Under the pieces are notes generated by a model. The model was not told the origin of the DNA. It saw only the letters and a program-made list of their open reading frames with translations, and searched no databases. Shown here in pieces: positions 1 to 5,194 of a stretch of 5,194 nucleotides of DNA (position 1 is the first letter of the stretch; each line of letters starts with the position of its first letter). Both the position numbers and the translations under genes were made by a program. The stretch spans positions 1 to 5,194 of the forward strand of contig PIVH01000676.1 of NCBI GenBank assembly GCA_003354225.1, in the 5' to 3' direction. The stretch comes from Globobulimina sp. Lineage: Eukaryota > Foraminifera > Rotaliida.

Positions 1-181
1 TATGCTAGAATCCTGGAAAAATCTATCCTCTGCACTGTCGTCTATGAGGTGAGAACCCTGATATTAAGATTTTCTTGAAGTGAGCTAGTCATCGGTCATC
101 GAATACTTTGCTAATCGTTGAAATGAAACTAAGCCAAAAAAAGTATAGTTTCCATAAACAATGTTGTGTTTCACTAATCGG

Positions 182-227
182 CCTTCGGATTTTGTACCTT
201 GCATAGTTTGTACCTTCGGATTTTGTA
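182..227. repeat. Short direct duplication, 31-bp offset
   Basis: The 15-mer CCTTCGGATTTTGTA occurs at 182-196 and again at 213-227. A second, interleaved copy pair, TTTGTACCTT, lies at 191-200 and 207-216. The pattern looks like a local tandem slip or partial duplication. No coding frame crosses it. It could be a small regulatory or satellite-like element, but two copies are too few to classify. Confidence 0.6.
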
Positions 228-248
228 ACACGTTGGAAATAGTTTTAC

Positions 249-262
249 AATAAATAAATAAA
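249..262 (+). terminator. Overlapping AATAAA poly(A)-type signals
   Basis: Three overlapping AATAAA hexamers start at 249, 253 and 257 on the plus strand. They could serve a plus-strand gene that ends at the left edge, for example at TGA 76-78. They are not AATAAA on the minus strand, so they would not serve the zinc-finger gene. In AT-rich DNA such runs also arise by chance. Confidence 0.3.
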
Positions 263-323
263 ATCAGAATTATGTGTTTTTTCCAATTAATGAGTTGATT
301 TCCAATGCCTCTTTAAATAGGAC

Positions 324-1394
324 TTAATTACGAGTGTTTTCATGTACACATTTTATTCCATTGACAGTGACATTACATTTATATGGTTTATCACCTGTAT
401 GTGTACCAATGTGTGCTATAAAACACCTGGCTGATGACAATTTAACCGCGGCAGATACCGGGTTTGTTGAATCTTGTTTACATCCAAAATCACATTGCAG
501 CCAGTTTTTATTTGGATGATTAGCGTAATGTTCTTTAATATGAGCTTTGTATCTATCAATATCATCAAAATGTATTTTACAAACATGACAATGCACTGAC
601 ACAAAATAACATTTTTCAAAATCCGATTCTGGTGTTGGTTCTGGTTCAGGTTCCGATTCTGATGTAAAATGATATTCTGATTCAGATTCTGACGTTGGTT
701 GAGAATCACTTTCTGACGAAATATCATTCTGTGGTGAAAAATGTATGCAACACATTCAATAAAATACGCATTACGTATTACTTAACATCAATCTCCAATG
801 ATGTTTTATTATTTGTTTTATTTTTTGGTTTATGGAAATATTGTGATGGCGGAGGTGTCGGGGATGGCGATAACTTATTATTTCTGTTATTTATGTCGAT
901 TTTGTTGATTTCTATTTCTATTTCAGTTTCATCGATGTCCATTTGAACGGATTCGGGAAAATTAATATTACCATTTGTTATCTGTCGGAGTTGTAAACTG
1001 TATATTTAGTGTCATTAAATATTGTAATACATAGCAATGTTTTTGTAAGAATGTTAATTATTAACTATAATTGCATGAATTTTGATTTCCATTTCTTAGC
1101 CTCTTTTTTATAAATATTGATTCCTTCTTTATAAACATATTCTCGTTTTTTTAATTCAGAAATTTGTTTTTTTAATGATTGATGTGATTGAAACAATGCA
1201 TTTAGCTTATTATGGATACCACTTTTATTATATTTACTTTTTTTTCTATTTGCTCCATTCGTATTAGTATGCGCATCAACGTCATATACATACAATTTTC
1301 TTTTCTTGGGATTGGATTTGTTTTTCTTTGTGATTGTTTTGGATTTTCTTCTTTTGTATGCATGAGATTGCGATTTGATTATTGTATTTTCCAT
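324..1394 (-). CDS. Three-exon C2H2 zinc-finger / coiled-coil nuclear protein
   Basis: Proposed exons on the minus strand are 1394-1066, 997-787 and 728-324. Exon 1 has 109 codons plus two bases, exon 2 has one base plus 70 codons, and exon 3 has 134 codons plus TAA, giving 314 residues. The start lies in ACCATGG with an in-frame TGA at 1413-1415 upstream. Residues 1-57 are very basic, with NLS-like KKRK at 30-33. Residues 60-115 look like a Lys/Glu-rich coiled coil that continues across the exon 1-2 junction. Residues 129-220 are acidic and Ser/Pro/Glu-rich (SPSPTPPP, SESESE, EPEPEP). Finger 1 is canonical: C227, C230, H243, H247. A long irregular finger 2 uses C259, C263, H286 and H290 and is followed by the classic linker TGDKPY. 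A third finger begins (C298, C307, H309) but stops at residue 314. A DNA- or RNA-binding regulator is likely; the specific family is not recognised. The C-terminus is the least certain part. Confidence 0.75.
729..786 (-). other. Predicted spliceosomal intron 2 of the zinc-finger gene
   Basis: This 58-bp intron has donor GTTAAGT starting at 786 and a good acceptor, TTTTTCACCACAG, ending at 729. It is phase 0, between Asp180 and Asn181. Without splicing, TAA appears two codons after the donor and TGA sits directly before the only ATG of exon 3. Splicing is therefore needed to join the acidic region to the zinc fingers. The donor shares GTTAA with intron 1. Confidence 0.8.
998..1065 (-). other. 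Predicted spliceosomal intron 1 of the zinc-finger gene
   Basis: This 68-bp intron has donor GTTAAT at 1065-1060 and acceptor TATACAG ending at 998. It splits a Tyr codon (TA|T, phase 2). If unspliced, the junction itself makes TAG at 1067-1065 and ends the protein after 109 residues. The next CAG acceptor, 16 bp further on, would create TAA, so only this acceptor keeps the frame open. Possible branch sites TTAAT and CTAAA lie about 25 and 10 nt before the acceptor. Confidence 0.75.
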
Positions 1395-1444
1395 GGTAAA
1401 GATAGCTGTTTGTCAGTGGCTGTTTTTTGTTGTTTATCCACACA
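1395..1444. promoter_or_regulatory. 50-bp head-to-head spacer, presumed bidirectional control region
   Basis: The start codons of the zinc-finger gene (minus, 1394) and the 7TM-RGS gene (plus, 1445) are separated by only these 50 bases. There is no TATA-like box. The plus strand carries a T/G-rich run around 1420-1437. At least one 5' UTR or promoter must overlap the other gene's transcribed sequence unless the UTRs are extremely short. In-frame stops in both directions (TGA at 1413-1415 on minus, TAG at 1403-1405 on plus) exclude simple upstream extension of either ORF. Confidence 0.5.
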
Positions 1445-3061
1445 ATGGTAGACAACGGAGAGCTGATACATATCATTATATCGACATCAATTCTTTGGTT
1501 ATGTTTCTTACCAATATGTATCATTTGGATGAAAAAAATTTACATTGTGCGAAACTCATTGATTATGAGAAAACGATATATTAACGGCTCATTATTTTGC
1601 TGTTTTTTCCTGTGTTGCTGGATATATTTGGAAACTCCGGTAACATCTTTGGTGATATTGTTGCGACCAGAATATGGAGAATATACTGCATTTAAAATAT
1701 TTAATGCATTTCAAAAATTTATATATCCATTTTGTGCCCAAGGTGGAGTGTATGCGTTGTTGTTTAGATTCTGGATGATATATTTTGAATTTATTTACAA
1801 CGAATCGCTTGAAAATGAACAATGGAAAATACAGATACATCCATCCGGAGCTTCTTCAAACGAAAAATGGATTCTTCGCCATCGTAAAGATTATGGTAAT
1901 TCTCAATGGATTTCTAAAAGAATCGCAATTATTTACCTTTCTGTTGTCTCATTAACAACAATGCTTCAAATGTTATCATTATTCCATACAATGGATGTTG
2001 AGATAGCGAATATGATTGATTCTGCATTGTATATTACACCTTTAGTCTGCATCTTTGTTTTATGGTGCAAAATGCCTGCATTTTATGACTCGTTTTTGGT
2101 TCGGAGTGAATTAAAATGGATTGTTATCATTTATATTATTGGATTAGCAAAAAATATTATATTAGTTACAACATTTGCAATCAGTGATGATCCAAATGAA
2201 TATTGGCGGAATTCTATTTGGACAGAGGTCGTTTTTTTCGCTTGTTTTTCATTGGTATTTATCCAAACAAAATATATTTTAATTAGTATTCAAAGAGATG
2301 GCGATTATTATCGAAATATATTATATCACGAAACTGATTATGAATATTCACAAAGTGGAACTGCGACGAATATGATTACGTTTTCAAGCAGTTCTCATAC
2401 CGGCAGTGCAATGAAAATGAGCAAAGTAAAAAGAAAACATAAATTATGCGACATTTTACAAGATAAGATTACATTTAATTTGTTTATGCGTCATATTTCG
2501 ACAGAATTGTCCACTGAATGTATATTTTCATTTATTGAATTCACGCAATACAGAATGTTGTTGGAATCAGACGATGCATTTATGAGCAAAATCAACGCGT
2601 TTTCGGATATAAAATCAAAAAATGAAACGGAAAGTGTTATTGACAGATTGTGCAGATTTGAAACAGTTAAAAGTAAAACACAAAGCAAAGATAGTTATGA
2701 TAAGATAAGATTGTTGGATGAGGAAATAATTCCTTTGTCATTTATTGTATATCATACAAGCATTGCGGAAGAAGCTGGAAAGGTAAATAAGTATAAATGC
2801 ATTATAATAAAGTTAGCACAAAAATATATTGCCGATTCTGGTGGTTTTTGCATAAATATCAATTATGGCACAAGATTAGATATAATGGAATGGATTGCTA
2901 TGTATTGCTGTGATAAAAAAGAATTAAAATTGCAGCAATATTGCGAAATGTATCATATATTTGAAAAATGTAGGAAGGAAATGTATAAACTCATGAAACA
3001 TGTATTAACCAGATTTGTTAAAACAAATCAGTTTTTATCTCTTACTAAAAATCCAAATTGA
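1445..3061 (+). CDS. Seven-transmembrane protein with C-terminal RGS domain
   Basis: This intronless ORF encodes 538 residues. The start is ATG in ACAATGG; the in-frame TTG at 1427 is not a plausible eukaryotic start. Seven hydrophobic segments lie near residues 8-29, 48-73, 91-117, 160-180, 193-208, 225-245 and 260-281, with no separate signal peptide. A Ser/Thr-rich then basic linker (residues 303-333, ending KVKRKHK) leads to an RGS domain at about 334-530. The domain begins LCDILQDK...FNLFMRHISTELSTE, carries an Asn-Tyr-Gly-Thr-Arg stretch near 473-477, and ends with a FEKCRKEM...TRF helix (506-524). RGS domains speed GTP hydrolysis by G-alpha subunits; 7TM-RGS fusions such as plant RGS1 act at the plasma membrane in G-protein signalling. 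Of the Asn residues that contact G-alpha in well-studied RGS proteins, the one in the NLD-type loop appears present (N471), while the helix-3 Asn is Cys359. About 65-80 extra residues (roughly 374-453) are inserted mid-domain. The ligand, if any, is unknown. Confidence 0.85.
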   Translation: MVDNGELIHIIISTSILWLCFLPICIIWMKKIYIVRNSLIMRKRYINGSLFCCFFLCCWIYLETPVTSLVILLRPEYGEYTAFKIFNAFQKFIYPFCAQGGVYALLFRFWMIYFEFIYNESLENEQWKIQIHPSGASSNEKWILRHRKDYGNSQWISKRIAIIYLSVVSLTTMLQMLSLFHTMDVEIANMIDSALYITPLVCIFVLWCKMPAFYDSFLVRSELKWIVIIYIIGLAKNIILVTTFAISDDPNEYWRNSIWTEVVFFACFSLVFIQTKYILISIQRDGDYYRNILYHETDYEYSQSGTATNMITFSSSSHTGSAMKMSKVKRKHKLCDILQDKITFNLFMRHISTELSTECIFSFIEFTQYRMLLESDDAFMSKINAFSDIKSKNETESVIDRLCRFETVKSKTQSKDSYDKIRLLDEEIIPLSFIVYHTSIAEEAGKVNKYKCIIIKLAQKYIADSGGFCININYGTRLDIMEWIAMYCCDKKELKLQQYCEMYHIFEKCRKEMYKLMKHVLTRFVKTNQFLSLTKNPN

Positions 3062-3113
3062 TATTACGCGGTCTATTTTGCTTTACATATTATTTAGTTA
3101 TACGCCGCACATT

Positions 3114-3157
3114 TATATATATATATTATTTTTTGTTTGTTTGTGTGTTTGTTTGTT
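3114..3157 (+). repeat. TA and TTTG simple-sequence tract
   Basis: A (TA)6 dinucleotide run at 3114-3126 is followed by an imperfect (TTTG)n tract at about 3129-3157, interrupted by GTGTG. This is ordinary microsatellite-type DNA. Its length may vary between strains. Confidence 0.8.
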
Positions 3158-3192
3158 AAAAAGGACCGGACCGCCGTCAGGACGAAGACGCA

Positions 3193-3213
3193 AACGTTTT
3201 TGGAACGTTTTTG
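3193..3213 (+). repeat. Two AACGTTTTTG copies at 11-bp spacing
   Basis: AACGTTTTTG occurs at 3193-3202 and 3204-3213, each containing the palindrome AACGTT. The 11-bp period places both copies on the same face of the helix. They lie 35-55 bp before the LRR start codon. A paired binding site for a transcription factor is possible, but this is inference. Confidence 0.45.
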
Positions 3214-3230
3214 ATATAGGCGGAAAACAA

Positions 3231-3332
3231 ATGCTTGCTTGCTTACCATGTTTCCTTTCACGTTGGACAATTTTAATCACGAATTTGTTGAACAAGACAC
3301 TATACATTACAGCAGTCATATATATGGTTTGA
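3231..3332 (+). other. Possible upstream ORF overlapping the LRR start
   Basis: ATG at 3231 opens a 33-codon frame, different from the main one, that ends at TGA 3330-3332 and therefore overlaps the LRR start at 3248. Its context is weak (C at -3, C at +4), whereas the main ATG has ACC before it. If the transcript begins upstream of 3231, ribosomes would need leaky scanning to reach the main start. It may equally lie outside the transcript. Confidence 0.3.
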
Positions 3333-4765
3333 TAAAGGTGTTGACTGTATTAAACAGCCATGATCAATGTATAAAGAAAGCCAAAATAAGAAGCAATGAT
3401 TGTGATGTTCTATTAATAAATCAAATTCTTACTCATAAACATGTATTTCATACAATTGAATCATTGCATTTTGATTTAATAAATTATTCAAACAGCGTTC
3501 AATATGAGTCAAACGTAGCTGAATGCAAACATTTATTTCTATCGATATTACCAAACCTGCCATCATTAAAACAATTGTATGTTTCAATAACAACAGAAAA
3601 TTCTGCAGTGTACAAATCTTTTGTTGAATCATTTAATTATGAATTAAACAGTAATATGTATCCAAAATTGATTTTTTTCATGATTTGTCTCAATGTTACT
3701 GTTGCAAATGTTTCATTTAAGCCATTGTCAGGATTTATACGCAATCACTCATTCTATAAACTTGGCATTGAGCTGTGTTCAAGATCATGGCATGAGGTTA
3801 TTGAGGTACCTCCATTTAATAATTACTCTCAATTAATGCGTGCATTGGTTGACAAAACATCAAACTTAGAATATTTGCATATTGAAGCTTCGGATTATTC
3901 AGAAATTTCAGATATGGATGTGATATTTTGCAAATTTTTGGCAGCCAAAGGAAATCAGTTAACAACATTCAAATTTCATGCAAATACTTTAATGTTTGAT
4001 GCGATTCCTGATGAAAGCTCACTTTGTTTGATGCGAGCAATGGCAAATAATTTAATCAATGTTGATACGTTATCTTTAGATTTAAATATAAAAGAGATAC
4101 AATACTTTGTTGAATTATTGAATGCTTTATGTAGTTTACAAACGTTACATTTGAAGATTCCGAAGGAAAATATATTTGCAGTGGATGATATCGGCAAATT
4201 GTTTCATGCCATTTCAAAGCATGCAGTACTGAGTGATGTTACACTTAATAATATTTGGTTTCATGTTTTGTATATTCAACAACTTGGTCAGTTATTCACT
4301 AACTATAATTTAAAGAAATTAAGTTTGGAGCTAAGCCCTGGGATGTCATGGAATTGTCGAACGATAACAGATGAACAAACTGCATTGGTGGAAAGCAAAA
4401 AAAATAAGGGTATCGGCACCAATATTAAGCAAATAATAAATGATAATATTATTGTGAAATTATTAGAGAATCAAATATTGTATGATTGTGTGATTGAAAC
4501 AATTGAGATGCAATTAGAGAGTGTATGGAATTTACCCAAAATATTTGTATCACAGATATTACAATATATGTTTGGAACAAGTCAATCCAATAAAATGGTG
4601 CTTTCTGTGTCAAAATATAATGCATTTGGAGCAGAACAATATGCGTGGAAAATTGGTGACGAATTTGAAGAAATGTGGAATGAAATATGGAAACAATACC
4701 AAATTGATAACAATGCAGCTCACGATTTTCATAGGGAAGTGCAAGCAGAGTTTAGTTGGATGTAA
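3248..4765 (+). CDS. Irregular leucine-rich-repeat protein of unknown function
   Basis: This intronless ORF encodes 505 residues. It starts at ATG in ACCATGT; an in-frame TGA lies at 3212-3214 and the in-frame TTG at 3239 is not a likely start. No signal peptide or clear membrane segment is seen, so it is probably soluble and intracellular. LRR-like strands of the form xLxxLxLxx recur near residues 68-77, 104-114, 204-214, 235-245, 269-279, 294-304, 326-336 and 354-362, for example SNLEYLHIEA, NVDTLSLDL, SLQTLHLKI and NLKKLSLEL. Spacing is uneven (about 24-36 residues in the better half), more like ribonuclease-inhibitor or F-box-type LRRs than the short plant or bacterial kinds. No F-box is recognisable at the N-terminus. 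The C-terminal 120 residues are non-repeat, with a Trp-rich acidic stretch (about 467-482). LRR solenoids usually bind other proteins; the partner is unknown and a specific function cannot be given. Confidence 0.8.
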   Translation: MFPFTLDNFNHEFVEQDTIHYSSHIYGLIKVLTVLNSHDQCIKKAKIRSNDCDVLLINQILTHKHVFHTIESLHFDLINYSNSVQYESNVAECKHLFLSILPNLPSLKQLYVSITTENSAVYKSFVESFNYELNSNMYPKLIFFMICLNVTVANVSFKPLSGFIRNHSFYKLGIELCSRSWHEVIEVPPFNNYSQLMRALVDKTSNLEYLHIEASDYSEISDMDVIFCKFLAAKGNQLTTFKFHANTLMFDAIPDESSLCLMRAMANNLINVDTLSLDLNIKEIQYFVELLNALCSLQTLHLKIPKENIFAVDDIGKLFHAISKHAVLSDVTLNNIWFHVLYIQQLGQLFTNYNLKKLSLELSPGMSWNCRTITDEQTALVESKKNKGIGTNIKQIINDNIIVKLLENQILYDCVIETIEMQLESVWNLPKIFVSQILQYMFGTSQSNKMVLSVSKYNAFGAEQYAWKIGDEFEEMWNEIWKQYQIDNNAAHDFHREVQAEFSWM

Positions 4766-5078
4766 TGTCAGCAGTGAATCACATAACACAAAATTATTAC
4801 TGACTCATTTAGAAATTGCCATCAATTGTTACTTTTACTTGCAAAACAGTCAAATGCAACTTCAGTCAAAAATAACTTGAGTGGGGACCATGTAATACTA
4901 CTTTACGTAAAAATTTCATAATATTAAAAAAGACAATATATGCCATTTATTTTGATTGCTGATCTAAACTCTAAGCTACTAACACTATCATCACCGAAGT
5001 GTTTGAAAATCACACAGCGTCAAGAAAGAATAAATATTTATTTAAAATTAGTGAACAACAAACAAATCAAATCATAAA
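4766..5078. other. Convergent 3' spacer
   Basis: These 313 bases lie between the plus-strand LRR stop and the minus-strand stop of the right-edge gene, so both 3' UTRs meet here. An ATTAAA at 4923-4928 and an AATAAA at 5029-5034 are candidate poly(A) signals for the LRR gene. Open frames here are short continuations of out-of-frame shadows. No tRNA, repeat or other gene is seen. Confidence 0.6.
5029..5042. terminator. Palindromic bidirectional poly(A)-type signal
   Basis: AATAAATATTTATT is a perfect 14-bp palindrome. It reads AATAAA at 5029-5034 on the plus strand and AATAAA at 5042-5037 on the minus strand. The minus copy lies 37 bp past the stop of the right-edge gene, a normal distance. 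The plus copy would give the LRR transcript a 3' UTR of roughly 280 nt. Confidence 0.5.
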
Positions 5079-5194
5079 TTATCTTTTTTCATCTTCATTT
5101 GCTTTCCAATTACCAATTATTAGTCGTGTTTCATTAACGCCAGGATACATTCCAAGTATTTCTTTATCTTTGTCAAAATAATTTGAATTAAACA
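5079..5194 (-). CDS. Partial gene, C-terminal 37 codons, unknown product
   Basis: On the minus strand a frame enters from the right edge and ends at TAA (5081-5079). The 37 visible residues include ILGMYPGVNETRLIIGNWKA and end in the charged tail NEDEKR. Mixed charged, aromatic and Gly/Pro residues look coding rather than chance AT-rich translation, and a minus-strand AATAAA follows 37 bp after the stop. The N-terminal part lies outside the window and the family is not recognised. The plus-strand reading over the same bases is Ser-rich and lacks these signs. Confidence 0.55.
   Translation of the reverse strand, partial: FNSNYFDKDKEILGMYPGVNETRLIIGNWKANEDEKR

Larger units (their letters stand above)
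1..323. other. Left spacer, possibly containing the end of a neighbouring exon
   Basis: No complete gene is visible. The first 78 bases are open on the plus strand in frame 1, ending at TGA 76-78, and contain a good-looking splice donor (GAG then GTGAGA at 49-54). A second plus frame runs from ATG at 2-4. The minus strand is also open towards the left edge after a possible acceptor (TATCAG) near 60. Because several readings are open over such a short stretch, none can be called. Bases 79-323 have stops in all frames and hold a short duplication and an AATAAA run, so they are most likely 3' flanking sequence. Confidence 0.45.
3062..3247 (+). promoter_or_regulatory. Spacer: 3' flank of the 7TM-RGS gene and upstream region of the LRR gene
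   Basis: This 186-bp tandem spacer must hold the end of one transcript and the promoter and 5' UTR of the next. No AATAAA is present. A TA run and T/G-rich tract (3114-3157) could act as a downstream U/GU-rich element or a TATA-like region. From 3161 to 3226 it becomes clearly more GC-rich (GGACCGGACC, GCCGTC, GACGAAGACG) than the surrounding DNA. No exact promoter can be assigned. Confidence 0.4.

Noticed and set aside
416-727. Minus-strand Asn/Gln-rich 103-codon frame
   Set aside because: It is an out-of-frame reading of the Ser/Glu/Pro repeat in exon 3 of the zinc-finger gene.
695-946. Plus-strand 83-codon frame with hydrophobic stretches
   Set aside because: It is antisense to exon 2 and intron 2 of the zinc-finger gene, and its hydrophobicity comes from reading A-rich coding sequence backwards.
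998-1065. Stop at 1065-1067 as the true end of a separate 109-residue Lys-rich protein
   Set aside because: Splicing here gives a perfectly phased continuation into a 70-codon open exon, although intron retention could still produce the short form.
1427-1444. TTG at 1427 as start of the 7TM-RGS protein
   Set aside because: Eukaryotic starts are normally ATG, and ATG 1445 has strong context (ACAATGG) six codons later.
1212-1451. Plus-strand Phe/Ile-rich 79-codon frame resembling a membrane protein
   Set aside because: It is antisense to the Lys-rich exon 1; AAA/AAG codons read in reverse give Phe/Leu-rich pseudo-TM segments.
3239-3247. TTG at 3239 as start of the LRR protein
   Set aside because: ATG 3248 follows three codons later in ACCATGT context; TTG initiation is not expected here.
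4521-4880. Plus-strand 119-codon frame overlapping the LRR gene end
   Set aside because: It is out of frame with the LRR gene for most of its length, has no supporting domain, and is explained by AT-rich chance.
4999-5181. Plus-strand 60-codon frame
   Set aside because: It has no good start context and overlaps the more convincing minus-strand C-terminus; its Ser-rich end looks like an antisense shadow.
1-5194. Viral, transposon or bacterial origin
   Set aside because: No polymerase, integrase, transposase, capsid-like motif, terminal repeats or bacterial gene signals are visible; introns and domain types point to a eukaryotic nuclear genome.

Overview
The window is AT-rich nuclear DNA from a eukaryote, most likely a free-living or parasitic protist. 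It shows short spliceosomal introns (58 and 68 bp, GT...AG), start codons in good Kozak-type context (ACCATGG, ACAATGG, ACCATGT), no Shine-Dalgarno or operon logic, AATAAA-type signals, and eukaryote-only domains (C2H2 zinc fingers, a seven-pass membrane protein fused to an RGS domain). The standard code fits: TAA and TGA end genes and are never read through. The 7TM-RGS architecture is abundant in rhizarians such as foraminifera but also occurs in other protists, fungi and plants, so the lineage is only a guess. Nothing viral, mobile or bacterial is visible.

Layout. 1-323: spacer with a short 31-bp-offset duplication and a run of overlapping AATAAA signals; the first ~80 bases may hold the end of a neighbouring exon, but strand and frame cannot be decided. 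324-1394 (minus): a gene that looks like two unrelated small ORFs until two introns are removed. The three exons then join in frame into one 314-residue protein with a basic N-terminus, a coiled coil, a Ser/Glu/Pro-rich acidic middle and C-terminal C2H2 zinc fingers. 1395-1444: only 50 bp separate this start codon from the start of the divergent gene. 1445-3061 (plus): a 538-residue 7TM-RGS protein with an expanded loop in the RGS domain. 3062-3247: low-complexity and locally GC-rich spacer. 3248-4765 (plus): a 505-residue protein with irregular leucine-rich repeats, not otherwise recognised. 4766-5078: convergent 3' spacer containing a palindromic AATAAATATTTATT that offers a poly(A) signal to both strands. 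5079-5194 (minus): the last 37 codons of a further gene that runs off the right edge.

Functional links are weak. The 7TM-RGS protein should act at a membrane in heterotrimeric G-protein signalling and the zinc-finger protein in the nucleus; their head-to-head starts suggest shared transcription control, which is inference. No pathway ties the LRR protein or the right-edge gene to them.
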